Shown: piece by piece, positions 53,621 through 62,077 of the stretch
Position numbering within the stretch: position 1 is the stretch's first letter
Layout of the letters: each line of letters begins with the position of its first letter
Assembly: GCF_024295805.1 (NCBI RefSeq)
Contig: NZ_JANCLX010000004.1
Coordinates: 186,939-250,938 of the forward strand
Length of the DNA stretch: 64,000 nt
Direction: 5' to 3'
Origin: Streptomyces cucumeris
GTDB taxonomy: Bacteria; Actinomycetota; Actinomycetes; Streptomycetales; Streptomycetaceae
The notes under the pieces: model-generated
What the model was told of the DNA's origin: nothing
Seen by the model: only the letters and a program-made list of their open reading frames with translations
Database searches by the model: none
Translations under genes and position numbers: made by a program

Positions 53621-55051
53621 ATGCCTGAGTACGACGACGACTGGGATGTTCCGGAGGACAGGGATGTTCCCGAGAACGAGGGAAACACCCCCGACCGGAA
53701 CCGGAACAAGAAGAAGATCACCTGGAAGACGGTCCTGCTCGCTCTCGTGGTCTTCGCGATCGTCGGATCGCTCGTCCAGGTCATCGCGCGCGGCGGCTTC
53801 GGAGGCGCCCTGAACACCACCGGCACCGGAGGCGGCGGCTCCGCGAAGAAGGAGCGGTCCGAGCAGGAGGTACGGCCGCCGAAGCAGCCCAAGACCATCC
53901 GGCTGGGCAATCAGCGCATCCCGCAGTCCTCCGGCCCGATCATCGTGATCAACCCGGGCCTGGTGACTCCGGGCAGCAAGGCGGCGGTCGAGGGCGGTGG
54001 CTTCGACAAGAAGGCCACGGTGGACATCCTGCTGAAGGCCCGGAAGTCGGACACCAAGGGCCGTCCCATCGGCAGCGTCAAGACGGACCGCTACGGCTCG
54101 ATCTACGCCCGGTTCACCCTGCCCGAGTCCGCGGGCAACCGGCCCACCACCCTCGTCGCCCAGCAGCGCGGCAGCACCAAGGCCGCCGAGGCCCAGGTGG
54201 TGACCGGTGGCGCGGTGGGCTCCGCCAAGATCAACAAGATGGTGGGACGGCCGGGCGACGTGGTGTCGGTCAGCGCCCACGGCTTCCGCCCCGGTGAGTC
54301 GATCGATGTCTTCTGGGGACGGACCACCGGCACCCCGGTGACCACCCTGCACACCGACAGCGGCGGCAGTGTGGGCCGCGCGGACATCAAGGTGGGCGTG
54401 GCACCGACCGGCTCCAGCACCCTGGTCCTGGTGGGCAAGCGCAGCAAGACCACGGCCACCGCGCCGTTCCAGATGCTGGCGATGTACCCCTCGATCAAGT
54501 CCGCGCCGTACGCGCTCAAGGCCGGTCAGCGGCTGACGCTGTCCGCCAAGAAGTTCGCGCCCGGTGAGCGGGTGCTGGTCTACATCAACTCCACCGGCGG
54601 CCTCCCCGCGTTCACCGCCCAGGCGAACGACATGGGGCAGATCCGCGATGTGGCGTTCAATGTGCCGTTCGGCCTCAAAGGACGGCAGACCCTGATGGCG
54701 ATCGGCGACCAGAGCCGGGCCGTGGTCCGCTCCGGCTTCACGGTGCTGCCGTACTCCCCGTCCGCCGAGCCCAGCGCCTTCGGCGGCAGGGCGGGCACCA
54801 CGCTCAGCTTCTACGTCGCGGGCTTCGCCCCGGGCGAGACGGTGAACGCGTACGCCGGATCGGCCGCGAACAACCAGCGGAAGATCGGGACCTTCCAGGT
54901 CGACAGCCGCGGCAAGGCGTCGGCGGTGGGTTCGTACAAGATCACCGCAGCGGATGAGAACGGTGTGTCCTTCCAGCTCATCGGCCAGAAGAGCGGCGGC
55001 GTGGCGAAAGCCAGCATCAACATGTCGTCCGGCCAGGGCCAGGGGCACTAG
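53621..55051 (+). CDS. Membrane-anchored extracellular repeat protein
   Basis: 476 residues. A short acidic N-terminus, one membrane anchor (about 36-55), a Gly/Ser linker, then about four Ig-like beta repeats. Each repeat has a pattern like G-x-x-F-x-PGE-x-V (HGFRPGESIDVFWG, KKFAPGERVLVYIN, AGFAPGETVNAYAG). ATG 53621 follows AGGAGG. It may hold glycan or form an extracellular scaffold. No enzyme motif seen. Last gene of the gtrA operon. Confidence 0.8.
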   Translation: MPEYDDDWDVPEDRDVPENEGNTPDRNRNKKKITWKTVLLALVVFAIVGSLVQVIARGGFGGALNTTGTGGGGSAKKERSEQEVRPPKQPKTIRLGNQRIPQSSGPIIVINPGLVTPGSKAAVEGGGFDKKATVDILLKARKSDTKGRPIGSVKTDRYGSIYARFTLPESAGNRPTTLVAQQRGSTKAAEAQVVTGGAVGSAKINKMVGRPGDVVSVSAHGFRPGESIDVFWGRTTGTPVTTLHTDSGGSVGRADIKVGVAPTGSSTLVLVGKRSKTTATAPFQMLAMYPSIKSAPYALKAGQRLTLSAKKFAPGERVLVYINSTGGLPAFTAQANDMGQIRDVAFNVPFGLKGRQTLMAIGDQSRAVVRSGFTVLPYSPSAEPSAFGGRAGTTLSFYVAGFAPGETVNAYAGSAANNQRKIGTFQVDSRGKASAVGSYKITAADENGVSFQLIGQKSGGVAKASINMSSGQGQGH

Positions 55052-55075
55052 GGACGGGAACGACACCCGAACGAG

Positions 55076-55120
55076 AACGTGGGCCGGGGCCGGGCGGCCG
55101 GTGGGGGCGAGGCCCACGTT
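55076..55120 (+). terminator. Hairpin after the repeat-protein gene
   Basis: AACGTGGGCC (55076-55085) pairs with GGCCCACGTT (55111-55120); the 25-base loop can itself fold. No T-tract. It separates the synthesis operon from the signalling genes. Confidence 0.55.
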
Positions 55121-55206
55121 CGGGAAAGCGGTCGTGTGAGGGCCGCGGGACGGCTCGTCGACGGGCCGAGAGTGCCGTAGATGTACCATGCGTCCTGGAG
55201 TGTCCT

Positions 55207-55638
55207 ATGAGTGTTATTTTCGGCCCGAACTCGCGAAGAGTCCTGCAATTCCTGACCCATATCGAAGACCTCTCCCCGGAGGAAATCGATCGGGTGGCCG
55301 ACCTGTGGAAGCAGACCTCCAGCCAGACCCGCGCCGAGGGGTGGGCCGAGGTCCACCGCACCACGACCGATGTGGAGCGGTACCGGATCCTCGTGGCCGC
55401 CTCGGTGGCCCGCCGGGCCGCCCTGGACGCGGCACAGCACCACCACCGGCACGACTGGGCCTTCTGGGCCGCGGTGTGGGACGCCGCGGCGGCGGTCGCC
55501 GTCTGCGACCGCATCGGGAGCCACTACAACGTGCTGGTGGCGCCGCTGGCCGCGGTCATGCCGTCACTGTCGCACTGCCGCCGTGACGAACTCAGCGCCG
55601 GCGAACTCCAGGGTGCCGTCCTCAAGGGAGGTGGGTAG
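55207..55638 (+). CDS. Small helical protein of unknown function, first gene of the signalling operon
   Basis: 143 residues, soluble, mostly helical, with a His-rich stretch (QHHHRHDW) and the AAVWDAAAAVAVCDRIGSHY helix. I recognise no family. ATG 55207 has GGAGTG 6 bases upstream. It ends in the start region of the receiver-kinase gene and is likely co-translated, so a role in that signalling path is plausible. Confidence 0.75.
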   Translation: MSVIFGPNSRRVLQFLTHIEDLSPEEIDRVADLWKQTSSQTRAEGWAEVHRTTTDVERYRILVAASVARRAALDAAQHHHRHDWAFWAAVWDAAAAVAVCDRIGSHYNVLVAPLAAVMPSLSHCRRDELSAGELQGAVLKGGG

Positions 55639-57548
55639 TGATGGGCGACAACCGGATCGACGTGGTGGTGGCCGATGACGACCCGGCCGTCCGGGAGGCA
55701 CTCGCGGATCTCATCGACTCCCACCCTGAGCTGGAACTCGTCGGGCTGGCCATCGACCACGAACAGGCCGTACGCGCGGCGGTCGAGCACCGCCCCAAGG
55801 TCGTGATCATGGACGTCCATATGCCCAAGGGCGACGCCCCGGGCAGTGTGCGTGCCATCCGCGACCAGGTCCCCGGCGCCCGGGTGGTCGCGCTGTCCGC
55901 CCACGGCGACCGCGAGACCGTGCTCAACATGCTCGCCGTCGGGGCCAGCGGCTACCTGGTCAAGGGCACTCCGGCCGAGGAGATCCTGGAAGCGATCATC
56001 CGGGCCGGGCGCGACCAGTTCAGCATGTCCGCCGACCTGCTGACCGACTGCGCCGAACCGATGCGCCGCGCCGACCGCGCCTCCTGGCGCTTCGAGGACC
56101 TGGTGGGCAGCCGCCTGGAGGAGTCCTATCTCGAACTGCTCGGCCACGCCCCCTGCGGTGTCCTGGTCCTCGGCTCCCGGGGCCGGATCGAGTTCGCCAA
56201 CGCCCACGTCCGGCACATGTTCGGCTACAGCTCGGCCGAGCTGCGCGACAAACGGCTGCGGGACCTGGTCCCGGAGCGCTTCCGGGCCGCCTCCGAGCAG
56301 CTGATCGGCCGGGTCGTCACCGCGCCGTCGGCGATGTCCGGGCGCCGCCGGGACGGCAGTGAGTTCGCCGCCCAGTTCAGCGGCGGCCACCTCCAGGGCA
56401 AACGGCCCCGGTGTGTCGTCTTCGTCTCCGACCTCAGCCAGCTACGGGCCGCGGAGAGCCGGTTCCGCCAGCTCATCGAGTCCTCCCCGGACGCGATGGT
56501 GATCGTGGACTCCGCCGGGCGGATCCAGGCCGCCAACCACCGCACCGAGAGCCTCTTCGGCTACGACCGCGACCATCTGATCGGCCGCGCGGTCGAGGCG
56601 CTCCTCCCCGACCAGCCGCTCACCATCTCGCTGCGCGAATGGGACGACACCGTGGAGCAGCCGCTCGGCCACAGCATGGAGCTGGTGGGCCGGCGCAGCG
56701 ACGCCAAGCAGTTCCCGGCCGACATCAGCATCAGCCCGCTGCGCACCGAGGAGGGGCTGCTGACCGTCCTCACCATCCGGGACATCACCGAGGTGCAGCG
56801 CGCCCAGTTCGTCCTGGAGCGCAGTCTGGAGCTGCTGGAGGTCACCGACCGCGACCGCCAGGCACTGCTCAGTCATCTGGTGCACGCCCAGGAGGCCGAG
56901 CGGGGACGGATCGCCGCCGACATCCACGACGACACCATCCAGGTGATCACCGCGGCCAGTCTCCGGCTCCAGCAGTTGCGCCGCCGGCTGCGGGACCCGG
57001 AGGAGCAGCGGGTGATGGAGAAGCTGGACGAGACCCTCAAGCTCTCGCTCAGCAGGCTGCGGCAGCTGATCTTCGACCTCCGTCCCTCCAGCCTGGAGCA
57101 CGGATGTCTGGCCGGTGCGCTGCGCGGTCTGCTGGACCAGATACGCAACGAGACCGGCCTGACCTACCGGCTGGAGGACCGGCTCACGGTCAAACCGCCC
57201 CCGGAGACCATGGCGCTGATCTACCGGACGGCGCAGGAAGCCCTGATGAACGTGCGCAAGCACGCGCGGGCGAAGACCGTCCACGTCCAGCTCCTCGGCC
57301 TCGACGAGGGCTGTCTGGTGCGGATCGTCGACGACGGTGAGGGCTACAACCCGCTGGAGGTGGAGTCCCGCCCCGGCCATCTGGGCCTCTCCCTGATCCA
57401 GGAGCGGGCGCAGATCGCGGGCGGCTGGTGCCGTATCGAGAGCGCGCCGGGCTCGGGCACCACGGTGGAGTTCTGGGTTCCGCTCGGTGAGGTGCGGCCA
57501 CCCGCCCTCGACGCGCTGGCTCCCCCGGAAGGGGACGTACAGCCGTGA
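55638..57548 (+). CDS. Receiver-PAS-PAS histidine kinase with reversed domain order
   Basis: 636 residues, soluble. A NarL-type receiver comes first (Asp59 in VVIMDVHMP, Lys109), then two PAS domains (about 160-265 and 275-390), a HisKA_3 dimer region with His430 (AADIHDDTIQ) and an ATPase domain with VRKHARAKTV and GHLGLSLIQERAQIAGG. A receiver at the N-terminus of a kinase suggests that its activity is set by another kinase. GTG 55638 overlaps the previous stop; ATG 55641 is possible. Confidence 0.92.
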   Translation: MMGDNRIDVVVADDDPAVREALADLIDSHPELELVGLAIDHEQAVRAAVEHRPKVVIMDVHMPKGDAPGSVRAIRDQVPGARVVALSAHGDRETVLNMLAVGASGYLVKGTPAEEILEAIIRAGRDQFSMSADLLTDCAEPMRRADRASWRFEDLVGSRLEESYLELLGHAPCGVLVLGSRGRIEFANAHVRHMFGYSSAELRDKRLRDLVPERFRAASEQLIGRVVTAPSAMSGRRRDGSEFAAQFSGGHLQGKRPRCVVFVSDLSQLRAAESRFRQLIESSPDAMVIVDSAGRIQAANHRTESLFGYDRDHLIGRAVEALLPDQPLTISLREWDDTVEQPLGHSMELVGRRSDAKQFPADISISPLRTEEGLLTVLTIRDITEVQRAQFVLERSLELLEVTDRDRQALLSHLVHAQEAERGRIAADIHDDTIQVITAASLRLQQLRRRLRDPEEQRVMEKLDETLKLSLSRLRQLIFDLRPSSLEHGCLAGALRGLLDQIRNETGLTYRLEDRLTVKPPPETMALIYRTAQEALMNVRKHARAKTVHVQLLGLDEGCLVRIVDDGEGYNPLEVESRPGHLGLSLIQERAQIAGGWCRIESAPGSGTTVEFWVPLGEVRPPALDALAPPEGDVQP

Positions 57549-58231
57549 CCGCACCCGCGGAACTGACCAAGGTGCTGATCGTCGAGGACCACCGGGTGGT
57601 CGCCGAGGGGCTGTGGGCCCTGCTCGCCGAGTACTCGGACCTGACGGTGGTCGGCTGGGCGGACTCGGTCGCCGAGACCGTCCCGATGGCCAAGGAGCTC
57701 ACCCCCGATGTGGCCCTGGTCGACTTCCGGCTCCCCGACGGCACCGGCGCCGACGCGGCCGCCAGCATCCGGGCCCACGATCCGTCGACCGCCATCGTGA
57801 TCCTCAGCGCCGACGCCAGCGATTCGGCGCTGCTGGCCGCGGTGGAGGCGGGCGCCTGCGGCTATCTGCTGAAGTCGGCCAGCGGTGACGAGATCGCCGG
57901 GGCCATCCGCTCGGCCGCCGAGGGCGAGACCCTCATCCCGGCCAGCACCCTGGTGGAGGTGCTGGCCCGGCACCGTGAGACCGCCCGGTCCTCCGCCCAG
58001 CAGACCGAGCGGCTGGAGTCCCTGACCAAGCGCGAGCAGGAGATCCTCACGCTGATGAGCCAGGGGCTGGACAACCGGGCGGTGGCGGATCACCTGAGCA
58101 TCAGCTACGCCACCGTGCGCACCCATGTGCGCAAGATCCTGGAGAAGCTGGAGGCGCGCTCCCAGCTGGAGGCCGTTGCCAAGGCCGCGGATTTCGGCTT
58201 CAAGCCCGCACAGCCCGACCGGCCGGGCTGA
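57545..58231 (+). CDS. NarL/FixJ-type response regulator
   Basis: 228 residues. Receiver with Asp60 (DVALVDFRLPDG) and Lys109 region (GYLLKSAS), then a LuxR-type HTH (LTKREQEILTLMSQGLDNRA, VRTHVRKILEKL). It starts in the stop of the receiver-PAS kinase (GTGA), its likely phosphodonor. Confidence 0.94.
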   Translation: MTAPAELTKVLIVEDHRVVAEGLWALLAEYSDLTVVGWADSVAETVPMAKELTPDVALVDFRLPDGTGADAAASIRAHDPSTAIVILSADASDSALLAAVEAGACGYLLKSASGDEIAGAIRSAAEGETLIPASTLVEVLARHRETARSSAQQTERLESLTKREQEILTLMSQGLDNRAVADHLSISYATVRTHVRKILEKLEARSQLEAVAKAADFGFKPAQPDRPG

Positions 58232-58473
58232 CCGGCCCGGCCGGTCGGCCCTGCGGGCTTCCACCGGATGGGGCAGTTCCGCGGCGGGTCCGGATGGGGG
58301 ACGAAGTCCCCCTTCAGGTGGAATTCCGGACACACCGAACCGGGTTCCCTCCTCGTGCGAATCCTTATGCGGATCCGACAGCCGCCGGGACCGGGCCTCG
58401 TCCCCCGTCCGCCCCGATGGTCACGGCCGCCCCGGCGACCGCGACCGTCCCGTCCCCCGGGCAGGTGAGCCAA

Positions 58474-59166
58474 GTGGCGCTTCGCGTTCTCATCGCCGAT
58501 GACCATGCGGTGGTCCGCCAGGGCCTGCGCATGATCCTCGGGCTCGACAACGACATCAAGGTGGTCGGTGAGACGACCAACGGCCGCGAGGCCGTACGGC
58601 TGGCCAGGGAGCTGTGCCCCGACGTCGTCCTGATGGACCTGCTGATGCCCGTGATGGACGGGGTCTCGGCCACCGCGGAGATCCGTCAGGACCTCCCCGA
58701 GGTCGAGGTGGTCGCGCTGACCAGCTCCCTGGACGACGCCATGGTCATGGGCGCGGTACGGGCCGGGGCCATCGGCTTCCTGCTGAAGAACGCCGAGGCC
58801 GACGACCTCAGGAACGCGGTGAAGGCCGCCGCGGTGGGCCAGATCCATGTCTCCCCCGCCGCGATCTCCCGGCTGATGGGCCAGGTCAGGGACCCCAGCG
58901 GACCGGAACAGCTCACCGAGCGGGAGACCGAGGTGCTGACCATGCTCGCCCGCGGCAAGGCCAACAAGGAGATCGCCCGCGATCTGCGGATCGGCCAGCA
59001 GACGGTGAAGACCTACGTCAGCCACATCCTGACCAAGCTGGGCGTGCACAGCCGGACCCAGGCCGCGGTCTACGCGGTGCAGTCGGGCCTGGTCCCGGCC
59101 GGTGAGATCAACCCGCCCGAGGAAGTGGAAGCCACGACGACGAGGGAGCAGTGGTGGTCGGCGTGA
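58474..59166 (+). CDS. NarL/FixJ-type response regulator (second)
   Basis: 230 residues. Receiver with Asp55 (DVVLMDLLMPVMDG) and LLKNAEADDL, then a LuxR-type HTH (LTERETEVLTMLARGKANKE, VKTYVSHILTKL). GTG 58474 is chosen because AGGTGAG lies just upstream; the long in-frame N-terminus from 58294 is Pro/Arg-rich and probably not translated. A gap of about 240 bases separates it from the previous regulator. It is followed by a GAF kinase with overlapping start. Confidence 0.92.
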   Translation: MALRVLIADDHAVVRQGLRMILGLDNDIKVVGETTNGREAVRLARELCPDVVLMDLLMPVMDGVSATAEIRQDLPEVEVVALTSSLDDAMVMGAVRAGAIGFLLKNAEADDLRNAVKAAAVGQIHVSPAAISRLMGQVRDPSGPEQLTERETEVLTMLARGKANKEIARDLRIGQQTVKTYVSHILTKLGVHSRTQAAVYAVQSGLVPAGEINPPEEVEATTTREQWWSA

Positions 59167-60764
59167 TCGGCGGATACGGCACCCGGATCGGACGGCGGCG
59201 CCGGGCCGGCGCGGCGCTCACCGAGGTCACCGAGCACCTGCTGGCGGGCGAGAGCGGTGATGCGGTGCTGCGTCTGATCGCCCGCGGGCTGCGCGAGGCG
59301 CTGGGCGCCGACATGGCCCGGGTGATGGTGCTGGAGCCCGGTGACGTCCTCGCGGTGCGCGTCACCGAGGGCGCCGCGGGCGTCACCCCGCGCGGTCCGC
59401 TCACCCCCGGCGGCTCCGCCCCCGCGCGCCAGGCCATCCGGGCCGGGCGGTCCACCCTGTCCGGCGGTGAGCGGCGGCCGCCCCGGTACCGCCGGGTCCC
59501 CCACGACCCGGCCCTGACCTCGGTACTGGACGCGCCGCTGATCGTGCGCGGCCAGCCGGTGGGGGTCATCGAGCTGGCCAGCCGCCCCGGCGGACGGTGG
59601 CTGACCCGGGCCGACGTACGGACCGTCGAACGGTTCGCGCCGACCGCCGGGCACGCGGTCGCCCGGATCCGCCACCGCGACCATCTGCGCCGGCTGGCCT
59701 CGGCCGCCGCCGGACACGGCACGGTACGGCGCACCCTGGACAGCCTGGCCGCGGGCGCCGTGGCCCGTACCGGCGCCGCGAGCTGCACCGTCTACCTGCT
59801 GGAGCCGGGTCCGGCGGCGACACTGCGGATGGCGGGCGGCGGCCACGGCCACACCCCGCCCTCCCGCCGTCCCGCGCTGGAGGCGATCGCCGGGTCCGCA
59901 CCCGTGATCCACTCCGGCAGCGGCGGTCCGGCCGGTGACGGACCCGCCCGGGGCGCGGTGGCCGCCTGGCCGCTGCTGCGCGAGGGCACCGCGATCGGGG
60001 CGATGTGCTGCCACTTCCCCGCGGGCCGCGCCCCGGCCGACGCCGACCTCACCGTCCTGGAGGTGATCGCCGGACATGCGGTGTGCGCGGTGGAACGGGA
60101 CCGGCTCTGCTCGGCCGTCCATGAGAAGGCGGTGCGCCAGGAGCGGCAGCGGATCTCCCGCGAACTGCACGACTCGGTCTCCCAGGCGCTCTACGGCATC
60201 GCGCTCGGCGCCCGGACCGCCCGGGAACTGCTGGAACGCGATCTCGCGGGCCCGGTGGGACCGGCCGGACTCGCCCAGCTCGCCGAACCGGTCGAGTACA
60301 TCCGGCGGCTCGCGGATGTCGCCATCGCCGAGACCCGGACGCTGCTGTGCGCCCTGCGGCCCGAGTCGCTGGAGGCGGAGGGACTGGTCACCGCACTCAC
60401 CCGGCATCTGGAGGCGCTGCGGGACCGGTACGGCATCGCGGCCGAGGCCCGGCTCGGGGACGAACCGGAGACCTCGCCCGAGGCCAAGCACGCGCTGTTC
60501 CGGATCGCCCAGGAGTCACTGCACAACGTCGCCAAGCACTCCCGGGCCCGGAAGGTCACCCTTCATCTGCTCAGCGGTCCCGGCACCGTGACGTTGACGG
60601 TCGCCGACGACGGGGTCGGCTTCGACTGCCAGGGCTCCTTTCCCGGCCATCTGGGGCTGCTCTCCATGCGGGAGCGGGCCCGTGAGGTCGGCGGCACCCT
60701 GAACGTGGACAGCCGGCCGGGCCAGGGCAGCCGGATCCGGGCCACCGTCCCGACCGGTCCATGA
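59154..60764 (+). CDS. GAF-domain histidine kinase
   Basis: 536 residues, soluble. Two GAF-like domains (about 20-165 and 185-320), HisKA_3 box RISRELHDSVSQALYG with His339, and ATPase motifs ESLHNVAKHSRA and GHLGLLSMRERAREVGG. It overlaps the preceding regulator end, its likely partner. GTG 59154 has GAGGGAG 5 bases upstream; 59151 and 59163 are alternatives. Ligand of the GAF domains unknown. Confidence 0.92.
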   Translation: MVGVIGGYGTRIGRRRRAGAALTEVTEHLLAGESGDAVLRLIARGLREALGADMARVMVLEPGDVLAVRVTEGAAGVTPRGPLTPGGSAPARQAIRAGRSTLSGGERRPPRYRRVPHDPALTSVLDAPLIVRGQPVGVIELASRPGGRWLTRADVRTVERFAPTAGHAVARIRHRDHLRRLASAAAGHGTVRRTLDSLAAGAVARTGAASCTVYLLEPGPAATLRMAGGGHGHTPPSRRPALEAIAGSAPVIHSGSGGPAGDGPARGAVAAWPLLREGTAIGAMCCHFPAGRAPADADLTVLEVIAGHAVCAVERDRLCSAVHEKAVRQERQRISRELHDSVSQALYGIALGARTARELLERDLAGPVGPAGLAQLAEPVEYIRRLADVAIAETRTLLCALRPESLEAEGLVTALTRHLEALRDRYGIAAEARLGDEPETSPEAKHALFRIAQESLHNVAKHSRARKVTLHLLSGPGTVTLTVADDGVGFDCQGSFPGHLGLLSMRERAREVGGTLNVDSRPGQGSRIRATVPTGP

Positions 60765-60800
60765 GCGCGGGCCCCTGACGACATATGAGACATTCTGTCC

Positions 60801-61811
60801 ATGCAGCTGACCGTGCCGGACCGCACGCCGGACGCCGGGCTCGACGCCGCCCACGCGGCCGTCGAGGAGGGCCTGTTGAAGGCCACCCAGAGCGACGTAC
60901 CGTTCATCACCGATGCCGCGCGGCGGCTGTTGCGCTCACCCGCCCCGCGGCTGCGGCCGCTGTTGGTGCTGCTGGCCGCGCGGTTCGGCGATCCGGACGC
61001 CCCCGGGGTGGTGCCCGCGGCCGTCGTCGTCGAACTGACCCACCGGGCCACGCACTGTCATGACGAGGTACGGGACGAGGCGGGCGTACGCCGCCGGGGA
61101 CCCGGCGCCGCCGTCCGCCCCGCCCCCGATGCCCACTGGGACAACACGGTGGCCGTCCTCACCGGTGACGTCCTCTTCGCCCGCGCCTCGCACCTCCTCG
61201 CGGGACTGGGGCCACAGGCCGTACGGCTCCAGGCCGAGGCGTTCAAACAGCTCGTCACCGGACAGATCCTGGAGACGGCCGGGCCGCCGGAGGGCTGTGA
61301 TCCGGCCGCCCACCACCTGGCGGTGCTGACCGGGCGGTGCGGTGCGCTCACCGCGGTCTCCGGACGGCTCGGCGCGCTGACCTCCGGGGCCGGTCCGGCC
61401 GTCGCCGACGCCCTCGCCCGGTACGGCGAACGGCTCGGCGTCGCCCGCCGCCTGGCCACCGAGGCGGACCTGACCCCGGCCCCGGTCCCGCTCCCCGCCC
61501 CGGCCCTCGCCCCGGGGCGCCGTCCCACCCTCCCCCTCGTGCTGCTGCGTTCGCGGGACGCGGCGGGCGCGGGCGGGGACGCGGACCGGGAACTGTACGA
61601 GTGGCTCACCGCGGAACCCGGCGGACGGGACCGGGACCCGGCCGCGCCGGTCCGGCTGCGCTCCCATCCGGTCCTGGCCGAGACCCGCCGGGAAGCCGCC
61701 CGGCAGGCGGACGCGGCCCGCGCGGCGCTGTCACCGCTCCCCGACGGCCCGGCGAAGTCGGCGCTGGAGGAGCTCTGCCGGTCGGCGGTCCGGCGGCCCG
61801 CCGCCCCGTGA
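60801..61811 (+). CDS. Degenerate polyprenyl diphosphate synthase homologue
   Basis: 336 residues. It has the helical isoprenyl-synthase fold with VELTHRATHCHDEVRDEAG where active enzymes have HDDxxD. The first aspartate-rich motif is HDEVRD, altered. The second (DDxxD) is replaced by a Pro/Ala-rich stretch near 218-240, yet the GRRPTLPLVLL end is kept. Probably inactive as a prenyl synthase; could be a regulatory or binding partner. It follows the kinase on the same strand by 36 bases. Confidence 0.75.
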   Translation: MQLTVPDRTPDAGLDAAHAAVEEGLLKATQSDVPFITDAARRLLRSPAPRLRPLLVLLAARFGDPDAPGVVPAAVVVELTHRATHCHDEVRDEAGVRRRGPGAAVRPAPDAHWDNTVAVLTGDVLFARASHLLAGLGPQAVRLQAEAFKQLVTGQILETAGPPEGCDPAAHHLAVLTGRCGALTAVSGRLGALTSGAGPAVADALARYGERLGVARRLATEADLTPAPVPLPAPALAPGRRPTLPLVLLRSRDAAGAGGDADRELYEWLTAEPGGRDRDPAAPVRLRSHPVLAETRREAARQADAARAALSPLPDGPAKSALEELCRSAVRRPAAP

Positions 61812-62077
61812 ACCCAACGGCACCACCGGTCAGGGAAGCCGCCGGTCACGCTCACGACGGCCGTTCACCGCGCAGCAGGGCCTCGCCGAACCGGCGCAGC
61901 CGGGTCAGGGCGGCCGGGTCCAGTGGCTCCCGGCGCCGTACCAGCGCCCGGCTGATCTCGCGTTGCCCGCCCGCCGTACCGCACCGGCAGCCGCCGGTGC
62001 CCGCGGACCGGGCCCTTCGTCGCCTCACAGCGAGGAAACCCACCGGACGCGCACCAGAATTCCTTCCGGCGCCGGGG
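61812..62077. other. Convergent spacer, no confident gene
   Basis: A 63-codon minus-strand frame (61852-62043, Arg-rich) is present but lacks family resemblance and a clear ribosome site. No strong hairpin seen. Confidence 0.4.

Noticed and set aside
61852..62043. A 63-codon minus-strand frame downstream of GH8
   Set aside because: Arg-rich, GTG start without clear ribosome site and no family resemblance; kept only as spacer.
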